17,528 bases of DNA from JAENVU01 sp964544295. Lineage in GTDB: Bacteria > Actinomycetota > Acidimicrobiia > IMCC26256 > JAENVU01. Shown in pieces: positions 6,483 through 13,155 of the stretch; within the stretch, counting starts at the first letter, position 1; each line of letters opens with the position of its first letter. Position numbers and translations under genes: made by a program. The notes beneath the pieces were generated by a model. The model was not told the origin of the DNA and searched no databases. It worked only from the letters and a program-made list of their open reading frames with translations. The stretch is from NCBI GenBank assembly GCA_964544295.1, contig CAZJBJ010000077.1, positions 1 to 17,528 on the forward strand. Reading direction: 5' to 3'.

Positions 6483-6877
6483 CAGGACGCGGCGCGCACC
6501 TGCTCGGCGATGCGGGCCAGCAAACCGTTGACGAAACGGCCGCTGTTCTCGGTCGAGTACTGCTTCGCGAGTTCGACGGCTTCGCTGATCACGACCGCGG
6601 TCGGGACATCGGGCTCGTGGGTGAGCTCGTAACACCCGAGCCGGAGCACCGCCCGGTCGAGCGCGGGCATCCGGTCGACGGCCCAGTGCTCGGAGTACTC
6701 GGTGAGCAGGCTGTCGAGCTCCACCGCGTGGTTCTCGACCCCGCGCACCAGCTCGATCGCGTAGGCGTCGGGTTCGGCCGGAAGGCCGTCGAGAAGTTCG
6801 TCGGCGCTTATCGCACGCACTTCGCGTTCGTAGCAGAGACCCAATGCTCGTTCTCGGGATTCGCGCCGGGGAGCCAC
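6482..6877 (-). CDS. nusB: Transcription antitermination factor NusB
   Basis: RNA-binding factor that works with NusE (S10) at boxA for rRNA antitermination. The 131-aa protein shows the family pattern RRESRERALGLCYERE at the start, ELVRGVENHAVELDSLL in the middle, and the conserved C-terminal half DRMPALDRAVLRLGCYEL, PTAVVISEAVELAKQYSTEN and SGRFVNGLLARIA. The start is the GTG at 6877, 14 nt after the efp stop, with only a weak ribosome site. No earlier start fits the family length. The stop overlaps the clpS start by one base. Efp-nusB adjacency is typical of actinobacteria and firmicutes. Confidence 0.95.
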   Translation of the reverse strand: MAPRRESRERALGLCYEREVRAISADELLDGLPAEPDAYAIELVRGVENHAVELDSLLTEYSEHWAVDRMPALDRAVLRLGCYELTHEPDVPTAVVISEAVELAKQYSTENSGRFVNGLLARIAEQVRAAS

Positions 6878-6891
6878 CGTGATCCGACCCG

Positions 6892-7452
6892 CTAGGCGCG
6901 GGTGAGGTACTCGCCCGTGCGGGTGTCGATCTTGAGGGTCTCGCCGATCTCGATGAACAGCGGCACCTGCACCACCAGCCCGGTCTCCATGGTGGCGGGC
7001 TTGCGGGCACCCGAGACGCGGTCGCCCTGGATGCCGGGCTCGGTCTCGGTGACCACCAGTTCGACCGCCGCGGGCAGGTCACAACCGAGCACCTCGTCGT
7101 TCCAGCTCGGCAGCACCGCCACGTCGCCTTCCTTGAGGTAGTGCACGGCGTCGCCCAGGATCTTGGCGGCGACGTTCATCTGGTCGTAGGTCTGGTTGTC
7201 CATGAAGACGTAGTCGTCGCCCTCACGGTAGAGGTACTGCATCTCGCGCTTGTCGATCGTGGCGTGTCCGACCTTCTCGTCGGCCCGGAACGTCTTCTCG
7301 ATGACCGCTCCGGTCCGCACGTTCTTCAACTTGGTGCGGACGAAGGCCCCGCCCTTGCCCGGCTTCACGTGCTGGAACTCGACGACGGTCATGAGACCGT
7401 CGGGCAGGTTCAGCGCCATGCCGTTCTTCAGATCGTTGGTCGAGATCGACAT
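6892..7452 (-). CDS. efp: Elongation factor P
   Basis: Binds the ribosome between the P and E sites and relieves stalling at proline runs. The 186-aa protein has the three-domain layout: the KOW-like N-terminal domain with the tip loop VKPGKGGAFVR, the middle OB domain (EMQYLYREGDDYVFMDN), and the C-terminal OB domain with the signature ASSOCIATED region KPATMETGLVVQVPLFIEIGE split around residues 152-172. The tip residue that is modified in some bacteria is Lys33; no modifying enzyme is visible here. The ATG at 7452 has a GGAGAG site 7 nt upstream. Preceded by a 75-nt gap after pepQ in which I see no clear promoter or hairpin. Confidence 0.97.
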   Translation of the reverse strand: MSISTNDLKNGMALNLPDGLMTVVEFQHVKPGKGGAFVRTKLKNVRTGAVIEKTFRADEKVGHATIDKREMQYLYREGDDYVFMDNQTYDQMNVAAKILGDAVHYLKEGDVAVLPSWNDEVLGCDLPAAVELVVTETEPGIQGDRVSGARKPATMETGLVVQVPLFIEIGETLKIDTRTGEYLTRA

Positions 7453-7527
7453 GTACTCGCTCTCCGGTGGAATCGTTCGGGTCGAATGGTGCAGGGCGGG
7501 TGGTTCAGGGGGTTGACTCGGCGCCGG

Positions 7528-8628
7528 TCAGACGACCAACTGCTTCGGGAACTCGGTGAGGGCGACGGGTCCGCTCGCGGTGACGACCAGGGTGTCTTCG
7601 ATCCGGACCCCGCCGAGGCCCGGGAGGTAGACCCCCGGCTCGACCGTCACCACGTGGCCGGCCGCGAGGGTACCAGTCGAGGTCGACGCGACCCGAGGCG
7701 ACTCGTGGATCTCCAGCCCCACACCGTGCCCGGTGCCGTGGATGAACGCGTCACCCCAGCCGGCCTCCACGATGACGTCCCGGGAGGCGCGGTCGACCGC
7801 GGCACACTCGGCGCCGACCGCTACGGCCGCACACCCGCGCCGTTGGGCGTCGGCGACCGTCTCCCACAGGTGACGGGCGTCGGCCCCGGGATCGCCGACG
7901 CTCACGGTCCGGGTCATGTCCGAGCAGTACCCGTCGACGACACACCCGAAGTCGATCACGACGAGTTCGCCGGGTCCGATGGTCCGGTCGCTCGGCCGGG
8001 CGTGCGGTTTCGCGCCATTCGGACCGGACGCGACGATCGGGTCGAAACTCACGGCGGTGGCACCGCGTTCGCGCATCGCGAACTCGAGCCGCAGCGCGAA
8101 GGCCCGCTCGGTGGGGGCGTCGTGGAGCGTGGGGAGCAGCTCGGCCAGCGCATCGTCCGCGATGGCGCAGGCGGCCCGGATGCGTTCGACCTCGCCCGGT
8201 TCCTTGACCATCCGGAGATCGTCGACGAGGGCTGACGTCGCGATCAGCTCGGCGTCGGGGAACACGTCGACGAAGCTCCGTTGCTGGGACCACGTCACGC
8301 CGTCGGATTCGAGCCCGAGGCGCGCCACTCCGGCCCGGCCGGCCGCGGCGTGCAGCGCGGCTCGCTGCTCGGCCTGGGTCGGCCCGACCACGACCTCGGC
8401 ATCCACCCCGGCGTCCCGGAGTTGGTCGGTCGCCTGGTCGCGGTAGCGGCCGTCGGTCACGAAGGTCGCGCCGTCGCGGGTCACGAGCAGCATCGCCGCG
8501 GAGCCCGTGAACCCTGTCAGGTAGCGGATGTTGACGAGCCGGGTGACGAGGAGGGCGTCGATGTCGGCGAACCCGGCCCGCACCCGCTCCAGGCGCAGGC
8601 CGAGGTCCATGGCCGCGAGCGCGCTCAT
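7528..8628 (-). CDS. pepQ: M24B metallopeptidase, Xaa-Pro aminopeptidase/dipeptidase
   Basis: Cytoplasmic dinuclear-metal peptidase that cleaves next to proline. The protein is 366 aa. The N-terminal creatinase-like domain (about 1-135) is followed by the pita-bread catalytic domain. Expected metal ligands are all present: Asp226 (VIDFG), Asp237 (YCSDMTRT), His301 (HGTGHGVG), Glu330 (TVEPGVY) and Glu344 (RIEDT). The substrate-binding His309-region motif LEIHESP also looks normal. It sits between aroQ and efp, as in mycobacteria; the proximity of a proline peptidase to EF-P is conserved but its meaning is unclear. The ATG at 8628 overlaps the aroQ stop by 4 nt (ATGA); a second ATG lies at 8610. 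Confidence 0.95.
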   Translation of the reverse strand: MSALAAMDLGLRLERVRAGFADIDALLVTRLVNIRYLTGFTGSAAMLLVTRDGATFVTDGRYRDQATDQLRDAGVDAEVVVGPTQAEQRAALHAAAGRAGVARLGLESDGVTWSQQRSFVDVFPDAELIATSALVDDLRMVKEPGEVERIRAACAIADDALAELLPTLHDAPTERAFALRLEFAMRERGATAVSFDPIVASGPNGAKPHARPSDRTIGPGELVVIDFGCVVDGYCSDMTRTVSVGDPGADARHLWETVADAQRRGCAAVAVGAECAAVDRASRDVIVEAGWGDAFIHGTGHGVGLEIHESPRVASTSTGTLAAGHVVTVEPGVYLPGLGGVRIEDTLVVTASGPVALTEFPKQLVV

Positions 8629-9056
8629 CCGAGACAGCCGATCGCCGCGTCGACCGCCATCCGGTAGCCCGCCCGACCGAAGCCGGCGATGGTGCCGGTC
8701 ACCACCGGCGCGACGACCGAGAGCCGCCGCCACTCCTCCCGCGCCGCCGGGTTCGAGAGGTGGAGTTCGATCTTCACGCCGTCGTAGGCGGCGAGCGCGT
8801 CGGCGATGGCGAACGACGAATGCGTGAACGCACCGGGATTGATCACGATGGCATCGGTCGTGCCCCGGGCCGCGTGGATCGCCTCGATGAGCTCGCCCTC
8901 GTGGTTCGACTGGACGTGATCCAGCTCGGCACCGTGGGCCGCGGCCGCGGCGGATGCGTCGGCGACGCAGTCGGCCAACGTGTCGGTGCCGTAGATCTCG
9001 GGCTCTCGCGTGCCGAGCAGATTCAGGTTCGGGCCGTTCAGCAACAGGATCTTCAC
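8625..9056 (-). CDS. aroQ: 3-dehydroquinate dehydratase, type II
   Basis: Third step of the shikimate pathway: removes water from 3-dehydroquinate. The 143-aa length and flavodoxin-like sequence are those of the type II enzyme, which forms dodecamers. Seen directly: the lid and active-site region ILLLNGPNLNLLGTREPEIYG with Arg17 and Tyr22, NPGAFTHSS at 73-81, and ELHLSNP at 97-103 with His99. The GTG at 9056 follows the aroB stop by 4 nt. The stop overlaps the pepQ start. All four aro genes here are consecutive, but the order (2nd, 3rd, 5th and 7th pathway steps) is not the pathway order. Confidence 0.97.
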   Translation of the reverse strand: MKILLLNGPNLNLLGTREPEIYGTDTLADCVADASAAAAAHGAELDHVQSNHEGELIEAIHAARGTTDAIVINPGAFTHSSFAIADALAAYDGVKIELHLSNPAAREEWRRLSVVAPVVTGTIAGFGRAGYRMAVDAAIGCLG

Positions 9057-9060
9057 GTCG

Positions 9061-10155
9061 TCAGTCCTCTCCGATGATGCCGACGGATTCGAAGGCGTAC
9101 CGCAGCGCCGGGGCCGGCGGATCCTCGACCAACTCGAGACCCGCGGCGCCCGGCAACACGAACGTCAGTCCCCCACTCGCCTTCTTGTCGCGGGCCATGA
9201 GCCCGAGGAGCGACTCCACGGTCACCGATTCGGGGTCCGGGACCGCGGTGGGCAGACCGAGTGACGCGGGGATCGCCTGGAACCGGTCGACCACGTCGAC
9301 GCCCACCCGTTCGCAGCCACCGGCGAGCGCACCGGCGAACACCAGCCCGATGGCCACCGCCTCGCCGTGGGTGAGTCGGTGCTCGAACGCGATCTCGAGC
9401 GCGTGCGCGAGCGTGTGCCCGAGGTTCAACTGGGCGCGCCGGCCGGACCGTTCGAACGGATCGGACGCCACGACCTCGGCCTTGATCCGCACGCACCGCT
9501 CGACGACGTCGGCCAGCACGGCCGGATCGCGGTCCAGGATCGCGGTGGTCCCGGTCCGGAGGACGTCGACCAGCCCCGACGGGTCCGCCACGACGTCGTA
9601 CATCAAGGCGTACTTCGCGACCTCGCCGAGCCCGCTGCGGTACTCGCGACTGGGCAAGGTGGCCAACGTGTCCGTGTCGGCGACGACCCCGATCGGCTGA
9701 TGGAAGGCACCCACCAGGTTCTTGCCCTCGGGCAGGTTGACCGCGGTCTTGCCGCCGATCGCGGCGTCGACCATCGCCAGCAACGTCGTCGGGGCCTGCA
9801 CCACGCTGATGCCCCGGTGGTAGGTCGCCGCCGCGAACCCGGCCGTGTCGCCGACGACACCGCCGCCGAGCGCGACGACCGCGTCACCTCGCAGCAGACC
9901 CCAGGACGCGAACCCGCGACACAACGCCTCGATCGTGCTCAACGACTTCGCGGTCTCGCCGTCGCCCATCAGGAAGAGCTCCGTCGGGGCGTCGATCGCG
10001 GCGCGGACGGTGTCCGCGTACCGTTCGGCCACCGCGGCCTGGGACACGATCGCCACCCGGCGTCGATCAGCCACCAACGCGCCGATCTCGGCTAGGCGCC
10101 CCGGTCCGACGATCACGTCGTAGGCCGGGTCGAGCGCGACGGTCACCACACTCAT
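9061..10155 (-). CDS. aroB: 3-dehydroquinate synthase
   Basis: Zinc- and NAD-dependent enzyme that converts DAHP to 3-dehydroquinate, second step of the shikimate pathway. The protein is 364 aa, usual for the family. The NAD-binding segment GGGVVGDTAGFAAATYHRG lies at 97-115 and DAAIGGKTAVNLPEGKNLVG at 130-149. The zinc ligands are Glu178 (GLGEVAKY), His247 (NLGHTLAH) and His263 (LTHGEAV). The ATG at 10155 overlaps the aroK stop by 4 nt (ATGA). Upstream codons are open but belong to the aroK region in another frame. Confidence 0.97.
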   Translation of the reverse strand: MSVVTVALDPAYDVIVGPGRLAEIGALVADRRRVAIVSQAAVAERYADTVRAAIDAPTELFLMGDGETAKSLSTIEALCRGFASWGLLRGDAVVALGGGVVGDTAGFAAATYHRGISVVQAPTTLLAMVDAAIGGKTAVNLPEGKNLVGAFHQPIGVVADTDTLATLPSREYRSGLGEVAKYALMYDVVADPSGLVDVLRTGTTAILDRDPAVLADVVERCVRIKAEVVASDPFERSGRRAQLNLGHTLAHALEIAFEHRLTHGEAVAIGLVFAGALAGGCERVGVDVVDRFQAIPASLGLPTAVPDPESVTVESLLGLMARDKKASGGLTFVLPGAAGLELVEDPPAPALRYAFESVGIIGED

Positions 10156-10679
10156 GACGCCGCCGCCAGACCCGCGACGACCTCGGCCGCGACCTCCTCG
10201 ACGGTGCGCCCGTCGGTGGTGACGATCGCGTCGGCCGCGCCGCCGTACGCCTCGCGGCGAGCATCCGCGAGCCTCGTGAGGGTCGCGGTGGCCGGGCCGC
10301 CGGCGAGCAGTGGGCGCGCCTCGACTCCGTCGCGTTCGACCCGATCGGCGAGCACTGCGGGGGCGGCGTCGAGCCAGACCGTGTGCGCGTCGCGGACGGC
10401 CCGCCGGTTCTCGGGGTCGACCATCGCACCACCACCGCAGGCGATGACGAGCGGCTCCGGCCCGCCGAGCGCATCCGCGAGCGCGACGCGCTCCCGGATC
10501 CGGAAGCCGGACTCCCCTTCCGCGGCGAAGATCTCGGGGATCGCCATCCCCGCGGTGAGGATCACGAGGTCGTCGGTGTCGACGAAACCGCGGTCCAGCA
10601 GTTCGGCGCACCGGCGCCCGACCGTCGTCTTCCCGGCCCCCATCAGGCCGATCAGCACCAGATGGCGCGGCGCGCTCAC
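10152..10679 (-). CDS. aroK: Shikimate kinase
   Basis: Phosphorylates shikimate at the 3-hydroxyl with ATP. The protein is 175 aa. The Walker A loop is GLMGAGKTT (11-19); shikimate-binding residues appear as DTDD (34-37), Arg60 in GFRIRE and the CGGGA loop (81-85); the lid arginine is Arg122 in EARPLLAG, and RREAY (141-145) is the adenine-side motif. The start is the GTG at 10679, which overlaps the aroC stop (GTGA). The ribosome site is weak, consistent with coupling to aroC. It overlaps aroB by 4 nt at the other end. Confidence 0.97.
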   Translation of the reverse strand: MSAPRHLVLIGLMGAGKTTVGRRCAELLDRGFVDTDDLVILTAGMAIPEIFAAEGESGFRIRERVALADALGGPEPLVIACGGGAMVDPENRRAVRDAHTVWLDAAPAVLADRVERDGVEARPLLAGGPATATLTRLADARREAYGGAADAIVTTDGRTVEEVAAEVVAGLAAAS

Positions 10680-11827
10680 AGCGATGCGACGAACTCGCGG
10701 TGGTTGCGGGTGAACTCCGCGATCGAGTCGCCACCGAACTTCCGCAGGGCTTCGTCGGCCAACACCAGCGCCACCATCGTCTCGGCGACGACTCCGGCTG
10801 CGGGTACCGCGGTGACGTCGGTGCGTTCCTTGAACGAGACCGTCGCCTCCTTGGTCGCGACGTCGACGGTACGCAGGGTCGGACGGTTCAACGTGGCGAG
10901 CGGCTTCATCGACGCGCGCGCCACGAGCAGGGAACCCGTCGTCATGCCGCCCTCGATGCCCCCGGCGCGGTCCGTGGCGCGGGTGTAGCCCTCGGCGTCG
11001 GACCAGAGGATCTCGTCGTGCGCGGCGCTGCCCCGCTCGGCGGCGACCGCACCGCCCTCGCCGATCTCGACCGCCTTCATGGCCTGGATGCTCATCAGCG
11101 CCTGGGCCAGGCGACCGTCGATGCGACGGTCCCAGTGGACGTGGGAACCGAGCGCGACGGGCACGTCGAACCCGAGGACCTCGACGACCCCACCGAGCGA
11201 GTCGCCGTCCTTGGCCGCCGCCTCGATGGCGCGGACCATCGCCGCCTCCGCGTCGGGGTCGAAACACCGGACCGCCGACTCGTCGATCCGGGCGAGATCA
11301 CCGGCACCGGGCCGGGCGGCGCCGTCGGCGACCGCGGCGTCGCCCATGCGCACCACGTGCGACAGGACCGACGTACCCAGCTCGGCGAGCAAGGCCTTGG
11401 CGAGGGCGCCGGCCGCGACGCGAGCCGCGGTCTCGCGCGCGCTGGCGCGTTCGAGGACGTTGCGCGCATCGTCGAAGCCGTACTTCTGCATGCCGACGAG
11501 ATCCGCGTGACCGGGGCGAGGTTGGGTGAGCGGCTTCTCGGTGATCCCGGGCGCCGGCGACATCTCCTCCTGCCACTTCGGCCACTCGGTGTTGTGGATC
11601 ACGATCGACACCGGCGAACCCAGGGTGCGACCGTGCCGGATGCCACCGAGGAGTTCGACGTCGTCACGCTCGAACCGCATCCGCGGGCCGCGGCCGAAGC
11701 CGAGGCGCCGACGGGCGAGTTCGTCGCCGATCTGGTCGACGGTGACGGCGAGCCCGGCGGGCAGGCCTTCGACGATCACGACCAGGGCCGGGCCGTGGGA
11801 TTCCCCGGCAGTGAGGTAGCGCAACAT
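10676..11827 (-). CDS. aroC: Chorismate synthase
   Basis: Last step of the shikimate pathway: converts EPSP to chorismate using reduced FMN. The protein is 383 aa. Signature elements are GESHGPAL near the N-terminus (8-15), RRLGFGRGPRM (40-50), RPGHADLVGMQKYGFDDARN around 104-123, RASARETAARVAAGALAK after it, and GGIEGGMTTGS with ARASMKPL in the C-terminal third. The ATG at 11827 lies 54 nt after the upstream pilus gene stop, the widest gap between the HTH gene and pepQ. No -10/-35 pair is obvious in that gap, so aro genes may be read from the pilus promoter or from an internal promoter I cannot see. Confidence 0.97.
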   Translation of the reverse strand: MLRYLTAGESHGPALVVIVEGLPAGLAVTVDQIGDELARRRLGFGRGPRMRFERDDVELLGGIRHGRTLGSPVSIVIHNTEWPKWQEEMSPAPGITEKPLTQPRPGHADLVGMQKYGFDDARNVLERASARETAARVAAGALAKALLAELGTSVLSHVVRMGDAAVADGAARPGAGDLARIDESAVRCFDPDAEAAMVRAIEAAAKDGDSLGGVVEVLGFDVPVALGSHVHWDRRIDGRLAQALMSIQAMKAVEIGEGGAVAAERGSAAHDEILWSDAEGYTRATDRAGGIEGGMTTGSLLVARASMKPLATLNRPTLRTVDVATKEATVSFKERTDVTAVPAAGVVAETMVALVLADEALRKFGGDSIAEFTRNHREFVASL

Positions 11828-11849
11828 GGTCCGCTCAGGTTAGAGGGCG

Positions 11850-11865
11850 CCGGGTCCGAACCCGG
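11850..11865. repeat. Small GC-rich inverted repeat between the PilP-like gene and aroC
   Basis: CCGGGT and ACCCGG flank a 4-nt loop, forming a perfect 6-bp hairpin 23 nt before the aroC ATG. No U-tract follows on the minus strand. It may be a weak pause or an mRNA processing site at the pil/aro boundary, or nothing. Confidence 0.3.
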
Positions 11866-11881
11866 GACCCAATGCGGCGAG

Positions 11882-12469
11882 CTACTTGATGACTTGTTCG
11901 CCGACGCAGAGCGAGAAGGGCGAGTCCGCGTACTGCAGGTTGACGCACTTGTCGCTGGCAAAGGAGATCAACCGGTAGTTCGTGGCGAAGGTACCGCCGG
12001 CGACCACCGAGTACTCGGCCCCGCCCACCTTGATCCGCGCGGTCTGCACACCGTTCGCGTCGGCGTAGATGTCGATCAGGGCCACGTCGGTGGTAGCGCC
12101 GGGATTCTGTGCCGGCGAGGTCGTCGGCGTGGTCGGGATGGTGCCGGCGCTCGAGGTGGTCGGCGGGGTCAGTGTCGTCGGCGTGGTGTTGACGGGCGTG
12201 ACCTGGCCGATGGGCTCGAACGGATCGCGCAGGCTCAGCTCGGCGAAGCTGCCGTTCGGCACACTCGGCTCCAACGGTGCGGTCGTGGTCGTCGATCCCG
12301 AACCCGACGCGGCGACTTCCTTGGACGGCGACACCGCGGACGGCGTCGAGTCGTCGCGCACGAAGACCTGGTAGACGATCAGGCTGGCGAGGATGGCGCC
12401 GACGACCCCGAGGGCAATCCCCTTGGACCGCTGACTCTCTTCCCGCCGCTGCCGGCGTGACCCGTCCAT
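11882..12469 (-). CDS. PilP/GspC-like type IV pilus inner-membrane protein
   Basis: A 195-aa protein encoded right after PilO, the usual place of PilP. It has a basic N-terminus, one membrane segment (about 17-37), a long Thr/Pro/Ser-rich stretch (40-127) and a small folded domain (128-195). Residues 79-86 read SLRDPFEP, similar to the DPF motif that precedes the PilP/GspC homology region, and the C-terminal domain (ALIDIYADANG, KVGGAEYSVVAGG, YRLISF) resembles that beta-sandwich. Cys175 and Cys188 could form a disulfide. PilP would link PilN/PilO to an outer-membrane secretin, which a typical actinobacterium lacks; I infer the fold, not a secretin partner. The ATG at 12469 shares one base with the pilO stop, with GGAGGG 5 nt upstream. 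Confidence 0.7.
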   Translation of the reverse strand: MDGSRRQRREESQRSKGIALGVVGAILASLIVYQVFVRDDSTPSAVSPSKEVAASGSGSTTTTAPLEPSVPNGSFAELSLRDPFEPIGQVTPVNTTPTTLTPPTTSSAGTIPTTPTTSPAQNPGATTDVALIDIYADANGVQTARIKVGGAEYSVVAGGTFATNYRLISFASDKCVNLQYADSPFSLCVGEQVIK

Positions 12470-13155
12470 CAGGTCCCTCCTGTCGTCGAAGATGACGGTG
12501 AGCTCGAGGACGACGTGGCACCGCCGGGCGCCGTCGAGCTACTCGTCGAACCGTCGGTGGCCGGCGGCGTCGTGCCGGGCGCCGGCGTTGCACCGGGTGC
12601 GGTCGCCGGAACGGCCCGGGTGAACATCCGGGCGGTCAGGGTGACGGTGAGATTCGTCCCCGAACTCCCCCCGGTCGTACTCGTGTCCGAGCCGGACGCG
12701 ATGTTCACCGCGTCCACGATCACAAGGCGGTCGAGGCTCTCCAGCTGGGTCAGGTAGTTCTTCACCTGGAAGAAGCTGCCCTGCACACTGATCGCCAGTG
12801 CGATCGTGCTCGTCGTGCCCGTCGCGGCCGGCGGGCTGGGCGAGATCGATTGGAACTCGACCCCCGAGTTCGTCGCGATCTCGTTCATCTGGACGATGAA
12901 CTCGGCCTCATCCGGCAGCTTCGGGATCGCCTGGTCGAACTTGTTCAAGAGAGCCTGCTGCTGCGACGAGTTCTTGGCCACCGACTGGAGCTGCGACAGG
13001 GTGCTCTCGAGCCCCGGCGTCTTGTCCTGTTCCTCTTTGACCTGACCCTGGACCTTGTCGAGGTCGTCCGCCTTCGGGCTGTAGATGACGAAGTACCAGA
13101 GCACGACGATCGCGACGAGCGCCGCACCGATGGCGATCATGACGTTGCGCTTCAT
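12469..13155 (-). CDS. pilO: Type IV pilus inner-membrane assembly protein PilO
   Basis: Partner of PilN in the type IV pilus alignment subcomplex. The 228-aa protein has one N-terminal membrane segment (5-24), a coiled-coil-like helical region (30-75) rich in Gln, Lys and Glu, and a ferredoxin-like domain (about 80-180) with QMNEIATNSGVEFQSISPS, the typical PilO pattern. After residue 182 comes a 47-residue tail made almost entirely of Ser, Thr, Pro, Gly and Ala, which is not part of the usual PilO. The ATG at 13155 overlaps the pilMN stop (ATGA), with an AAGG site about 9 nt upstream. The tail is predicted to be outside the membrane. Confidence 0.9.
   Translation of the reverse strand: MKRNVMIAIGAALVAIVVLWYFVIYSPKADDLDKVQGQVKEEQDKTPGLESTLSQLQSVAKNSSQQQALLNKFDQAIPKLPDEAEFIVQMNEIATNSGVEFQSISPSPPAATGTTSTIALAISVQGSFFQVKNYLTQLESLDRLVIVDAVNIASGSDTSTTGGSSGTNLTVTLTARMFTRAVPATAPGATPAPGTTPPATDGSTSSSTAPGGATSSSSSPSSSTTGGT

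Noticed and set aside
11850..11865. Terminator between the pilus genes and aroC
   Set aside because: The stem is only 6 bp and no U-tract follows, so it is listed only as a weak inverted repeat.
10700..12460. Long open frame on the plus strand opposite aroC and the PilP-like gene; similar ones at 13329-14924 and 916-2226
   Set aside because: They mirror strongly supported minus-strand genes, are Arg/Gly/His/Asp-rich without any domain, and are expected in GC-rich DNA where antisense frames rarely meet stops.
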